A stretch of DNA of 64,000 nt, taken from Pseudarthrobacter defluvii (GTDB taxonomy: Bacteria; Actinomycetota; Actinomycetes; Actinomycetales; Micrococcaceae). The stretch lies in NCBI RefSeq assembly GCF_030816725.1, contig NZ_JAUSYG010000001.1, positions 62,001-126,000 of the forward strand, given 5' to 3'. The notes under the pieces were generated by a model. That model was not told the DNA's origin and made no database searches. It saw only the letters and a list, made by a program, of their open reading frames with translations. The position numbers and the translations under genes were made by a program. Below are positions 1 to 8,656 of the stretch, in pieces. Positions within the stretch are counted from its first letter, which is position 1, and every line of letters starts with the position of its first letter.

Positions 1-1
1 A

Positions 2-570
2 GCCGCGGACCTTTACGCTCTGAACCCTGACCGCATACGGGAGCCGACGACACAACAGCCTCTTGACGCCGGTCCTGTGCGCCGTTCCGATGACGGCACC
101 TGGACCGCGCCTTTCATCATGGCTCCGTTCAACACCCGGATAGTGCGCCGCAGCAACGCATTGCAGGGCTGGGCCTACGGCCGCGCCCTTCAGTACGGCG
201 AGGTGATGGCGTTCGCGCCGACCCGGCGTGTGCTCGACCGCTCTCTTCCGGCACCAGGTGCGGGCCCGAGCGCCGGCACGCAGCGCGCGGGCTGGTTTCA
301 CTCCCAGGTGACCGCCCGCACCGAGGACGGGCACCGTTACCAGGCGATTGCTGCTGGCCCCGGTGATCCCGGCTATGCCGCCACCGCCGTCTTGGGCGGG
401 CGAAATCGCACTCGCTCTCGCCCTCGACGGTGACCGGCTGCCGACCGCGACAGGGTCGCTTACACCGGCCACTGCACCGGCAACGTACTCATACAGCGAC
501 TCCGCACGGCCGGCCACACCTACCAGGCAACCAAACTCGCCCGAACCCAGGTCCTGCACTCGACGGCGCA
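2..570 (+). pseudogene. C-terminal remnant of a saccharopine dehydrogenase-like (trans-acting enoyl reductase type) protein
   Basis: This is the decayed 3' end of an oxidoreductase gene that enters from the left edge. From base 2 the frame reads into a block containing MAPFNTRIVRRSNAL and GWAYGR, which I recognise from actinobacterial saccharopine dehydrogenase-like / trans-acting enoyl reductase proteins. Near base 385 the homology moves to another frame (ALALDGDRLPTATGSLTPATA). At about 476 it returns to the first frame (GNVLIQRLRTAGHTYQATKL). At least two indels therefore disrupt it. The 5' part lies outside the window. The family is assigned from remembered motif similarity; that it is broken is directly visible. 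It stops close to the end of the resolvase gene, so it probably marks chromosomal sequence damaged where the mobile region entered. Confidence 0.6.
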
Positions 571-587
571 AGGCAGGGGAACGTGCC

Positions 588-1172
588 TCACTCCACCTTG
601 GCCTGGCGCAGGTATTGGTAAACCGTTTCCCTGCTGATCCCGTAGTCACGGGCAAGTAGGGCCTTCGGTACACCGCTGCCGGCCCGCTGGACGAGTTCAG
701 ACGCTCTTTCCGGCGTAAGGGTCTTTTTCCGCCCCTTGTAGGCCCCGCGCTGTTTGGCCAGGGCAATGCCTTCTCTTTGGCGTTCCCTGATGAGGGAGCG
801 TTCGAATTCGGCGAAGGCGCCCATAACGGAGAGCATGAGGTTGGCCATGGGGGAGTCCTCCCCGGTGAAGACCAGACTCTCTTTGACGAACTCCACCCGC
901 ACGCCTTTGCGGGTCAGTCTCTGGACAAGAGCACGTAAATCATCGAGGTTCCGGGCCAGCCGGTCCATGCTGTGCACAACCACGGTGTCCCCATCTCGCG
1001 CGAACCGCAGCAACTCTGTAAGCTCTGGCCTCGCGGTGTCCCTGCCCGAGGCCTTATCCGTGAAGACCCGGTCCAGAACCTGGCCTTCGAGCTGGCGCTT
1101 CTCGTTCTGGTCAAGCGTGCTCACACGTACGTACCCGATCCGCTGTCCAGTCACCGGTGCCTCCAAGCTCAT
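588..1172 (-). CDS. Serine recombinase, Tn3-resolvase/invertase family
   Basis: This 194-residue protein is a small serine recombinase. The catalytic domain starts with IGYVRVSTLDQN, where Ser18 is the expected nucleophile. It continues with the family blocks DRVFTDKASGRD, DRLARNLDDL and AEFERSLIRERQREGI. The C-terminal 45 residues form a helix-turn-helix DNA-binding domain ending DYGISRETVYQYLRQ. Length and layout match intact Tn3-type resolvases and DNA invertases, so it is probably active. No transposase lies beside it, so it may be a transposon remnant or a solo recombinase. Divergent copies of its last few dozen codons occur at 3598-3657 and 12887-13024, at the edges of other accessory genes. 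The 470 bases upstream could hold a res site, which I could not define. Confidence 0.88.
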   Translation of the reverse strand: MSLEAPVTGQRIGYVRVSTLDQNEKRQLEGQVLDRVFTDKASGRDTARPELTELLRFARDGDTVVVHSMDRLARNLDDLRALVQRLTRKGVRVEFVKESLVFTGEDSPMANLMLSVMGAFAEFERSLIRERQREGIALAKQRGAYKGRKKTLTPERASELVQRAGSGVPKALLARDYGISRETVYQYLRQAKVE

Positions 1173-1642
1173 CCTGTCAGGTTGAGTTCTAGGCCCCTCT
1201 CAGAAGAAAGTCAAGGCATGCTGCCCCGGTTCGTCAGGTTTGATGTGCTCCAACTCCACACTCTGCAAACAGGCGGGCCGGTTCCTTCTGGGCAGCGCGC
1301 AATCCGATGCTCAATGGAAGAGGGCGGCGCCAATCAGCACTCCGCTGAGGCAGGAGCCAGGCTGATGGTGGCGATAGCTCGCACACCGCTTCTTCTACTA
1401 TTCAGCACGGTGAACAGTAGAAATGGTTAAGCAAGACTGGTTTTACGCGTCCGCGACGGCTTCCTCGGCCGAGTGCATTAGAGCACCCGACCACAGAGGG
1501 CGATAGTGGAGATGCCGTCAACCCTCCGCCGCTTCATTCCTCGATCGGCCGATTGGAAGAGGCGGGGGAGTGCGCCCGATATCCTCTTCTCAATGGACCT
1601 CATCGGTCCTGCAATTCTGGGCAGATGGGAACTGATTGAAGC
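1173..1642. other. Non-coding interval with an 11-bp inverted repeat
   Basis: No convincing gene lies in these 470 bases between the divergently oriented resolvase and the HEPN-like gene. An imperfect inverted repeat sits at 1393-1422: TTCTACTATTCA, a short loop, then TGAACAGTAGAA. It could be an operator or a short hairpin for either flanking gene. The interval is the likely place for the resolvase recombination site and for both promoters, but I cannot point to the boxes with confidence. Confidence 0.4.
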
Positions 1643-3597
1643 ATGACGGAAGGCAGCGAAGAACCAAAGCAGGTAAAGTTCTATGGCCCAACTGACTTTG
1701 CGTCGTATTGGCAGTTTGAGCGCATCGGACAGATAATTTCTCAGTTCGATGCCACAGGAGCTCCGCGGACCATAGCTGATGCCATTGAACTGTATAATGT
1801 GCAGTTGTACATCGAGTCCGGGATTCTTCCCGTCGCGTACAGCCCGGTTGAACGAGCGGCCGCGGAGGCACTCGCCCCTAGAATGCGGGCCGTGGCCTAC
1901 AAATTTATTGGCGCAATGGATAACACTAACCTGGTTGCTCACCTCACGGGGTTCCGTACTATTACCAGTCTGATCTTCTGGACCTTCTCGCCCAGACCAA
2001 GGCCTTCGAGCGCTGCGATGCCCGAGTCATGCTCCGGGCACTTGCCCATGCCGGGATAAGCCTCGCCGAAAAGCTTGGTAATAGGAGACTCGTCTCGGCC
2101 TATGACAGTCATATCCGTGATGCGCTGATGGCTGACGTGAGTAACGCGGAGCATCTCGTTCGGAAGTACCTTCAAAAAGATGCGTCTACCAAAATAAACC
2201 TTCCGGATAGCTTCACTCCCTCGGACACCCGAGAATTGCTGGATAAATACCTAGATAGTGCCGATGCAAATCTCAACTATGTTCGATTAGTTGCGACTGC
2301 CCCCACCGACGCCCAAGCAGGAGTGGACGCGAAACTCAAACTCAAGGCTAAACGCCGAAGCGAACGGTTGGTCCAGGAACTTTTCAAGCAAGAATCTGCG
2401 GTGAAGATCAAAACCGGGGTCGAAGTGCAGCTCGTCGACTCCCAGCACGAGCCTGTGAAAGCGGAACTCGATGATATGGTGACGACCTTCGCCTACAGCA
2501 GGAGTTGGTTTGACGAGACCTTGGACAATGCAAGCATCCTGAATAACTTCCAGCACTTGTTCGAATTTGCTGATGATCAAGCCCTACTGACGCTTCCGTC
2601 GTACCCCGCTGAACTGGGCATCTTCGACAGGTTTATGACGACTACGGGGCGCAAGGATTATCAGACTGGTGCCGCGTTCAATGCCAAAGACCTTGGCTCT
2701 CTGCTGCAAACGCGCCTCTACCAGGATTATCTGTCCTCACGGGACATCAGTCTGGAGACCGTAATTGCCTGGTTCTTTGATACCTACTTGGTAGAGGAAT
2801 TTGACGCGCTCAACTTCTCCTTCGCACCGTCCGCAGCGGCGTCTTCCTATCTGGAGAGGGCACGTCACCTGTTCGCCGAGATGGAGGGACTCGTGAACCA
2901 GTTCAGGCATTACGTCCAGGACGGGGAGCTAGACAGGGAGCTCCTCTCAATTACGTCCGATCCCGTGCTCTACAAGCAAATACCCAGCCTGTTGGACGGA
3001 AAGTATGTCTATGCAACTGACCACGAGGAGATCCGTGGTGTTCTCCACACACTCTTCGACGACCAGTCGAGATTGAAGTACATCAATGACACGCTCAAGG
3101 GCGAGAGCACCGCTCAACTTCTAATTCAAAATGAAGTCTCGTACTCAGACTTCCGGGAGCACCAACGGTCCATTGTGGATCAGCTGATCAAGCTGGGCGT
3201 GGTTGAAGACACCGGGGCGCGCATCGAGATTGCGGACACACAACAGTTGATGCTCTTGCACAGGCTCTTTACTAAGCAGGTTGCGGCGTACTACCGTCTC
3301 TCGCCCCATGGGCGTGAGACGGTCGATGCCTTTGAAACCCGCGGATGGGTGCTCCGCAGGTCCTCACTGTTGACCGAAGGGGAAGCCAGCTACTTCAACT
3401 ATTTCCTGAACAAGACCGAGTTCAGCAACGGGCCCGAGCTCCGAAACATGTACCTGCACGGATCGCAACCAACCTCCGCAAGCGAATCCGAACACTTCCG
3501 GACTTACCTCATCGCTCTCAGAATGCTTATAGCTCTTATAATCAAGTTCAACGACGAGTTCTGCCTGGCGTTGACCAGGAAGGAAGTCACTTCCTAG
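1643..3597 (+). pseudogene. Frameshifted 651-residue protein with C-terminal HEPN-like domain, candidate abortive-infection protein
   Basis: I do not recognise the family. Two open segments (1643 to about 1950, and about 1930 to 3597) join into one coherent 651-residue protein if one G is added to the GGGG run at 1948-1951. The join would read NLVAHLTGVPYYYQSDLLDLL. The product is mostly helical with no signal peptide. Near its C terminus, LRNMYLHG (Arg codon 3442-3444, His codon 3457-3459) fits the R-x4-H motif of HEPN ribonuclease domains, including the polar residue after Arg. A long helix follows (HFRTYLIALRMLIALIIKF). HEPN proteins are common in abortive infection and toxin systems, so a defence role is plausible inference. 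Base composition is lower in GC than the core genes, and the gene is bracketed by resolvase 3' ends, both signs of transfer. The frameshift may be real or a homopolymer error. Confidence 0.5.
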
Positions 3598-3657
3598 TCA
3601 ATCTGCCCTGCATGACGAAGGTATTGGTAGACAGGTTCCCGGCTGATGCCATAGTCC
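3598..3657 (-). pseudogene. C-terminal fragment of a serine resolvase
   Basis: On the minus strand this segment encodes DYGISREPVYQYLRHAGQID followed by a stop. It is closely similar to, but not identical with, the last 20 residues of the intact resolvase at 588-1172 (DYGISRETVYQYLRQ). No resolvase similarity continues upstream, so only the end of the DNA-binding helix-turn-helix remains. Its stop codon directly abuts the stop of the preceding plus-strand HEPN-like gene, so the breakpoint lies exactly at the end of that gene. Confidence 0.7.
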
Positions 3658-3753
3658 GGGCATCGAGCGGAATGGGGCAAAACCCTTGAATGGTGTGCAC
3701 AACAGCTCTCTACCCGCGCGGCCCGGAACTTACCAGGAGACGGCCCGCAGGAT

Positions 3754-3897
3754 TCATCCGATGAGATACGCCGGGCACACCTTTGCATAGTCGGCTATCA
3801 GCTCTTGCCATTTAGGCGAAGTCCAATGGGGACAACCACGTTTCGCGGGTGCCGGCTTACCGGGCCGAAGAGAACGCCATTTGAATGACGAGGCGGG
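3754..3897 (-). other. Possible remnant or small protein, unrecognised
   Basis: A minus-strand frame of about 45 codons ends at 3754. It reads smoothly through FKWRSLRPGKP and GCPHWTSPKWQELIADYAK to a final AYLIG. It looks protein-like but has no clear start or ribosome binding site, and I do not recognise a family. It may be the 3' end of a lost gene. The rest of 3658-3915 shows no gene. Confidence 0.25.
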
Positions 3898-3915
3898 CTC
3901 GGCGTGGTGTGAACG

Positions 3916-3947
3916 AAAAAAGCCGGCCAGCATGTGCCGACCAGCTT
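3916..3947 (-). terminator. Rho-independent terminator of cspA
   Basis: Read on the minus strand just after the cold-shock gene, AAGCTGGTCGGC, a four-base ACAT loop and GCTGGCCGGCTT form a 12-bp stem with three G-T pairs. A run of six T follows. Position and form fit an intrinsic terminator. Confidence 0.75.
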
Positions 3948-3959
3948 CTTTACAACCGC

Positions 3960-4163
3960 TTAGAGCGGCTGGATGTTCTCCGCCTGGGGACCCTTAGGGC
4001 CCTGGGTGACGTCGAACTGAACCTTCTGGTTCTCGTCGAGGGAGCGGTAACCGCTGGAGGCGATTGCCGAAAAGTGTGCGAACACGTCAGCGCTTCCGTC
4101 GTCGGGGGCAATGAAACCGAAGCCCTTTTCGGCGTTGAACCACTTGACCGTACCTGTTGCCAT
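3960..4163 (-). CDS. cspA: Cold-shock protein, CspA family
   Basis: This is a 67-residue single-domain nucleic-acid-binding protein. It has the RNP1-type segment KGFGFI and the RNP2-type segment VFAHFSAI, and starts [18 protein letters not shown]. The length is standard for the family. CspA-type proteins bind single-stranded RNA and DNA and melt RNA structure in the cytoplasm. The start at 4163 is chosen because the conserved N terminus begins there and AGAAGG lies about nine bases upstream. A longer open frame to 4223 adds only unrelated residues. It is transcribed alone and ends at the terminator 3916-3947. Such genes are often regulated through the 5' leader, and over 200 bases lie before the next gene, but I could not assign a specific element. 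Confidence 0.93.
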   Translation of the reverse strand: MATGTVKWFNAEKGFGFIAPDDGSADVFAHFSAIASSGYRSLDENQKVQFDVTQGPKGPQAENIQPL

Positions 4164-4460
4164 GCTTGTTTTCCTTCTCGGGTCGCGGGCCGGATCCGCT
4201 CTTCGGATTGCCGTCCCCGCCACTCACCCCATGAGCCTATGTGCGAGCACTGGGGGCGGGCAAGAGATTGGTCAAAGGCAGGACTCCCGAGGACGACCAC
4301 GAAATTGGCGGCAACCCGACCTCGAGTAACCAGCCGGCGCGCGGGTTTTACTCGACGCATCGATATCGCTGCCTCCTGAGGAACAACCGCGCAACCGTGC
4401 ACGTTACAGTGCTCATCCGGAATGAGCATCAGAGCGACGATTGAAGGAAGAAGCACCAAC

Positions 4461-4763
4461 GTGGCAGCCGACTACGACGAAGTCCGTTCCGACGTCAAGG
4501 AAACCCAGGAGCGTTCCCTGGAGGACTTGCAGACCGTAAACGCCCCTGATGCCCGCAGCGTCGTCACCGAACTGGACGAAGCCGACGCCCTAGACGACGG
4601 GCTGATACCTGGCGGCGAAATCATCTCTGACGAGCTCATCGTGCAGGTGATTCCCCAGGCCGCGGACGAGTTCACCTGCTATTCCTGTTTCCTCGTCCGG
4701 CACCGGTCCCAGCGGGCGCGGGAGAGCAACGGCCATGCCTACTGCGTGGAGCGCGAAGGCTGA
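4461..4763 (+). CDS. DUF4193 family protein
   Basis: This 100-residue acidic protein belongs to the actinobacterial DUF4193 family, of unknown function. The family signature is the C-terminal block ADEFTCYSCFLVRHRSQ, with a CxxC pair and a later Cys in YCVEREG that suggest metal binding. The first half is rich in Asp and Glu and probably flexible. I chose GTG at 4461 because GAAGGAAG lies about ten bases upstream and because the family starts with a MATDYD-like sequence, matched here by VAADYD. A longer frame from 4422 adds a non-conserved segment. It stands alone between the cold-shock gene and the recombinase operon. A housekeeping gene here suggests the mobile pieces on either side entered separately. 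Confidence 0.85.
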   Translation: MAADYDEVRSDVKETQERSLEDLQTVNAPDARSVVTELDEADALDDGLIPGGEIISDELIVQVIPQAADEFTCYSCFLVRHRSQRARESNGHAYCVEREG

Positions 4764-4862
4764 CGCAGCCTGCTCTAAGCGTTAGCCAGCAAACAAGCAT
4801 ATTTAAGGCCTTTTCCGCCCCCTCGGAACGCGTACTGGTAACCAGCATTATTCGATTTGGAA

Positions 4863-5165
4863 CTATTCAGCAGTGCCACGCGAGGGGAAGCGGTCCGGGT
4901 GCTTAGGATCCCGTCCTTTTTCCCGCCAGTACTCGTCCCGCTGCCATAGCGAGAATCTGGTGACTTGGACGCAGAATACGACGGCGGCGATGCCGAAGAG
5001 AATGGTCCGAGTCCAGAACCATGGCTCCGAATCGACACCAACGAGACTTAGGACGGTGGAGATCACCATGATGATCGTTACTGGAAGGAACCAGCGGAGG
5101 ATGCGTTGAAGTCTCCGCTGCAGTTCTTCCTTTGTTGCCACCTTTGCCTCCGTTTGTCGGGCCAT
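4863..5165 (-). CDS. Small membrane protein with two transmembrane segments
   Basis: This 100-residue protein is of unrecognised family. A charged N-terminal helix of about 28 residues (ATKEELQRRLQRI) is followed by two hydrophobic segments at roughly 27-45 and 52-70 (VTIIMVISTVLSLV and LFGIAAVVFCVQV). The tail is hydrophilic and Arg/Asp-rich. The layout predicts a hairpin membrane protein with both ends in the cytoplasm. CAGGA lies four bases before the ATG. It sits downstream of the recombinase operon on the same strand but 42 bases beyond its end, so it could be read through or independent. There is no functional clue. Confidence 0.6.
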   Translation of the reverse strand: MARQTEAKVATKEELQRRLQRILRWFLPVTIIMVISTVLSLVGVDSEPWFWTRTILFGIAAVVFCVQVTRFSLWQRDEYWREKGRDPKHPDRFPSRGTAE

Positions 5166-5207
5166 TGTCCTGAGGCCGGCTCCGCTCCAGAGGAAGTGTA
5201 GGAGCGG

Positions 5208-6746
5208 CTATCGATCCATTCCTATGGTGTTGGTCATTATCCGCGTGGGGTTGATTCTTGGATAGCGGGACCAGGGTTCGGCGGCCGCTGCGGCGTGTTT
5301 CTGGGTGACTTGGTAGCTGTAGCCGAGCATTTCGGCCACGAGCGGGGCGGGCACCTCGGTGACGAGGGCGCGGAGGGATGCGTTGCGCGCGCCTCGGAGG
5401 TCGATGCCGACCTCCCTCAGACGCAGCATGAGCGTGTTGGGGTGGATGTGTTGCCCGGGCCGGTAGCCGGGGAACAGCCATTCGCTGCCCGAGCTGCTTC
5501 CAGTGCGCATGTTCGGGCGTGAGGCAACGTGTTCTGTGAGCAGTGAGGCGAAAGGCTCAGGCACAGGCGCTGGATCTCCTTCCCCTAGTGACAGACGCAG
5601 GCCATTCGGCGTGAGGATCACATCCGTGCTTTTCATCGCGGCGATCTTCACGACTGGCTGGGCGTAGAGCAGCAGGAGTGTGGCGGCGACCCGATAGGAC
5701 AGGGTGTCCACTTCGTCGGTGAGGCAGGCTTTGAGCATGGCGAGTCGTTGGCCCTGGGTGAGTAGGGGAACTGTCTTGGCTTGTCGGAATCCGATGGTGA
5801 TGTTGGTGCAGGTCCGGTTCTTGACCGCCCAGACGAAGAAGGTCCGGATGAGGTGCCTGGTGGTGGGGCCGTCGGCCAGCCATGAGTCGACGTCGCCCTG
5901 GAGGCAGGAGGCGACGGTCCGCCCGTGGGTGAGCTTGAGCCAAGTCAGGAACTTGATGGTTTCGGTGAGTTCCTGCTTCGCGCTATGGACGGGGCCGCGG
6001 GTGGGTTTCCCGTCTGTGGAGAGGCTCCGGATGCGTCGCAGGTGGTGCCACCGGGCGAATGACTCGACGGGCCGTCGGATGTCGGTGTCGTCAACGTCCT
6101 CGAGCTTGATGGTGAGCCATCGTTGAAAGAGAGCGAGGTAGTGGTCCCTGCTCGGGAGTAGCTTGTGATGGATGAGCAGGCTGCGCATGTGTTCCACCCG
6201 CAGGCTGTTTGGTTCCTGATCCAGTGCCTCGTGGCTGAGCTGGATCTCGCCGGTGGCAAGTCGTTGGAGCAGGTCGCGGACGCCGGTTTTGCGGAGCCAG
6301 GTGAGGATGCTTTCGGGGCGCTGGGCTCCGCAGAGGGCGGCGAGCAGTTTCGTCGCCGTCGCTTCCGATCCCCGGACATCGTCGACGCGCAACAGGACGC
6401 TGAGGTCGTCCCGAAGCGAGCAGCGGGCGCACGTGTCCTGGCGGTAGTGCTCGGTTTCCGTGCCGCAGCGTGAGCAGTGGTAGTCCTGGGTGATATGTGC
6501 GCAATCGACACAGACCGGTTGATCGCCGTGGGCAGCAGACCGCCCGGGAAGCATGCGCTCTGTTCTACAGCCGGGACAAGGTCCGTGCGTGCGCATGGCG
6601 ACTGCGAAGCAGGTCCCGCAGATCCTGCCTTCAGGCCAGCTGGCGCGGTGCTTACCGGCTGCCCTGAAGCATCTGGCGCAGATGAACGCGCCGGTCGCGC
6701 GAGGGCGGCCGCGGACTGTGGGGCGCAAGGTTATGTCAGCCGTCAT
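5208..6746 (-). CDS. Zinc-ribbon tyrosine-recombinase-like protein, third gene of the recombinase operon
   Basis: This 512-residue protein has an N-terminal region (about 20-115) with six CxxC pairs (CARC, CGTC, CPGC, CVDC, CSRC, CARC), enough for three zinc ribbons. A helical middle and a C-terminal portion resembling the tyrosine-recombinase catalytic fold follow. The usual catalytic residues look altered. The Arg I region reads LLLYAQPVVKIAAM, with Lys where Arg is expected, and the region before the terminal segment (LGYSYQVTQKHAAAAAEPW) lacks a clean H-x-x-R motif. It may be an accessory DNA-binding partner rather than a strand-transfer enzyme. Its start overlaps the end of the HTH gene by 11 bases, so the two are probably translationally coupled. 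Two recombinases plus a small gene recall Tn554-type transposition modules. Confidence 0.7.
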   Translation of the reverse strand: MTADITLRPTVRGRPRATGAFICARCFRAAGKHRASWPEGRICGTCFAVAMRTHGPCPGCRTERMLPGRSAAHGDQPVCVDCAHITQDYHCSRCGTETEHYRQDTCARCSLRDDLSVLLRVDDVRGSEATATKLLAALCGAQRPESILTWLRKTGVRDLLQRLATGEIQLSHEALDQEPNSLRVEHMRSLLIHHKLLPSRDHYLALFQRWLTIKLEDVDDTDIRRPVESFARWHHLRRIRSLSTDGKPTRGPVHSAKQELTETIKFLTWLKLTHGRTVASCLQGDVDSWLADGPTTRHLIRTFFVWAVKNRTCTNITIGFRQAKTVPLLTQGQRLAMLKACLTDEVDTLSYRVAATLLLLYAQPVVKIAAMKSTDVILTPNGLRLSLGEGDPAPVPEPFASLLTEHVASRPNMRTGSSSGSEWLFPGYRPGQHIHPNTLMLRLREVGIDLRGARNASLRALVTEVPAPLVAEMLGYSYQVTQKHAAAAAEPWSRYPRINPTRIMTNTIGMDR

Positions 6747-7068
6747 CGCGGATCACGCGGGCCCGTTTGGGCCTGACGGTCTTGTTCAGATCGACGACGT
6801 TGGCATCCGAGGCGACCTTGCGGACATTGGCGTCTGCGGCCGTGACGGTGACCAGATCTTGTGGTCCGCAGGCGAAGATGTCACAAAGGGCGGCGACCAT
6901 CATGAGTGAAACCCGTTCCGGACGCTGGGTGACGAGCCGATAGACCTGGGAGGCGGAGAGTTCGATGCCGCGTTCTTTCAGCAGGGGGCTCAGGTCGGTG
7001 CTGTTGTGCATTCCCCGGGCTGCCATGAGTTCTGCAAGCCGCCACCGGTAGTCGATCTCTCGTTTCAT
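6736..7068 (-). CDS. XRE-type helix-turn-helix protein, second gene of the recombinase operon
   Basis: This 110-residue protein has a compact XRE-type helix-turn-helix in its first 75 residues (AELMAARGM, then LSASQVYRLVTQRPERV, then LCDIFACGPQDLV) and a basic C-terminal tail (KRARVIRDDG). It starts five bases after the stop of the tyrosine recombinase gene and overlaps the next gene by 11 bases, so the three form one transcription unit. Likely roles are repression of the operon or help in recombination-complex assembly, judged from position only. Confidence 0.75.
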   Translation of the reverse strand: MKREIDYRWRLAELMAARGMHNSTDLSPLLKERGIELSASQVYRLVTQRPERVSLMMVAALCDIFACGPQDLVTVTAADANVRKVASDANVVDLNKTVRPKRARVIRDDG

Positions 7069-7073
7069 GAGCT

Positions 7074-7796
7074 TCAGTCTTCCATTCCGGCAAGGGCGTC
7101 CCGGACGGTGGAGTCCAGGGCACGGCGCAGTGTCTTGACGCGGTAGTCGCTGGAGACGGAGGTGTAGAGGGCTGTTGTTGACGCGTGTTCGTGCCCGGCC
7201 TGGTGCTGAACGAACAAGGGGTCCATTCCTGATTCGATCAGGTGGGTGACGTAGGAGCGGCGCAGCGAGTGGATGTCCAATCCGGGGGAGAGGCCGAGGT
7301 CTTCGCAGTACCGGTTGAAGCGGCGGTTCAGGGCGGTTTCGGAGACAAGGGTGCCGCGTTCAGAGGGGAACAGGTCCAGACCATCAGTCATGTGTAGGTG
7401 TCCTCGTTCCAGCCAGTCATCGATGATCTCCGCCGACCAGTCGAAAACTGTCAGGACACTGCGGCGTTTCGGGGGAGAACCCCGCATTGCCTTCCCATAT
7501 CGGACCTGCAACGCCCCGTACTTGCCGAACTCCCGGGCGTGCGGGTTTCTGGAGAAATCCACTGTCTGCAGGTGCCTGACCTCGTTACGGCGCAGCCCCC
7601 AGCAGTAGGCCACCTTGAAGAGGACCGCGTCGCGGTAGGCCGGCAGCCAGCCCTTGCGGCCCAGGCCAGCGATGCGGTCCACCTCGTCATCGGCCCGGTC
7701 AAAGAACGCCTGCAGTTCCTGCCGGGTGAAGGGCCGCCGCTTAGGAGCCGATTCGGTCGCCTGGGCATGGACCGCGGTGTTCCAGTCGAAACAGAC
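7074..7796 (-). pseudogene. C-terminal catalytic part of a tyrosine recombinase, separated from its N terminus by an IS21 element
   Basis: About 240 residues carry a well-conserved tyrosine recombinase catalytic domain. Arg I lies in WGLRRNEV, the H-x-x-R motif in DIHSLRRSY, the second His in QAGHEHAST and the nucleophilic Tyr in ALYTS. The reading frame continues upstream into the insertion sequence, so any start there is artificial. Removing the IS and one target copy joins the N-terminal piece at 10387-10779 to this one in frame as THPAQVCFDWNT. The restored protein would be about 370 residues, a normal size. The catalytic residues are intact, so the insertion looks recent. Confidence 0.85.
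7790..7796. repeat. Target-site duplication of the IS21 element, left copy
   Basis: AACAGAC occurs here and at 10380-10386, directly flanking the insertion sequence. An A precedes both copies, so the duplication could be eight bases. Deleting one copy plus the element restores the recombinase frame. Confidence 0.88.
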
Positions 7797-7909
7797 TGAG
7801 TATTTGAAGGCTTGGAGGCCAGTCGATCTTGCCTTTGGGGGCCAGTGATATTGCCGGTGGGGGCCAGCGGCCGCGGGGATGGGGGCCACCGGCTCCCACC
7901 GACGTTTTC

Positions 7910-8656
7910 TTATTGCGTCATGGTGGCGTGTTCACGCATGTTGTGGTTGCCAGTATCGACCCAGATGGTGTTGTGCACGATGCGGTCCATGATCGCATCG
8001 GCGTGGACCCCGGAGCCGAGCCGCTGGTGCCAGTCCTTCTTGGCGTATTGCGTGCAGAACACGGTCGAAGCTGTGTCGTACCTGCGCTCGAGCAGTTCCA
8101 GCAGCATGCTGCGCATGCCCTCGTCGGGGTGGTCGAGGAGCCACTCGTCGATCACCAGCAAAGTGAAGGCCGCGTACTTCTTCAGGAACTTCGTGGCACC
8201 CAAGGGCTTGTCCTTCGCCAGCGCCCAGGCTTCCTCGAGGTCGGGCATTCGAACGTAGTGGGCCCGGATCCGGTGCAGACAGGCCTGCTTGGCCAGAGCG
8301 CACCCGAGGTAGGACTTCCCGGACCCGGTGAATCCCTGAAACACGACGTTCTGCTGCCGTTCAATGAACGAGCACGTGCCGAGCTGGGCGATCAGGCTCC
8401 GGTCGAGGCCGCGTTCGTCCACGAGGTCGAGCCGGCGCAGGTCCGCGCCCGGGTAGCGTAGCCCGGCCCGTCGGATCAGCCCCTCGACCTTGGCGTGATT
8501 GAACCCGGAGTGGGCCTCGTCCACGACCAGGCGGAGCCGTTCCTCGAAGGCCATGCCGAGTACGAGTGCCTCGTCCTGGGCCTCGAGCGCTTCGAGCATC
8601 GGGACGGCACCCATCTCACGGAGCTTGCGCTTGGTTTCAGTATCGATCCCGCTCAT
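7910..8656 (-). CDS. istB: IstB, IS21-family ATPase helper
   Basis: This 248-residue AAA+ ATPase acts with IstA in IS21 transposition and in target DNA remodelling. The Walker A motif is GFTGSGKSYLG at about residue 106-116, and the Walker B motif is LLVIDEW at about 168-174. The end of the protein carries the usual sensor and Arg-rich segments (LLELLERRYDTAS). Length is typical for IstB. Its start overlaps the end of istA by four bases (ATGA), the usual translational coupling in this family. Confidence 0.93.
   Translation of the reverse strand: MSGIDTETKRKLREMGAVPMLEALEAQDEALVLGMAFEERLRLVVDEAHSGFNHAKVEGLIRRAGLRYPGADLRRLDLVDERGLDRSLIAQLGTCSFIERQQNVVFQGFTGSGKSYLGCALAKQACLHRIRAHYVRMPDLEEAWALAKDKPLGATKFLKKYAAFTLLVIDEWLLDHPDEGMRSMLLELLERRYDTASTVFCTQYAKKDWHQRLGSGVHADAIMDRIVHNTIWVDTGNHNMREHATMTQ

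Noticed and set aside
588..1172. Complete Tn3-family transposon
   Set aside because: No tnpA-like transposase or 38-bp terminal repeats were found near the resolvase, so only a solo or residual resolvase is called.
5231..5250. Third dif-like site at the end of the zinc-ribbon recombinase gene
   Set aside because: GGTCATTATCCGCGTG resembles the site at 11026 only in a short stretch, and it is explained by coding sequence.
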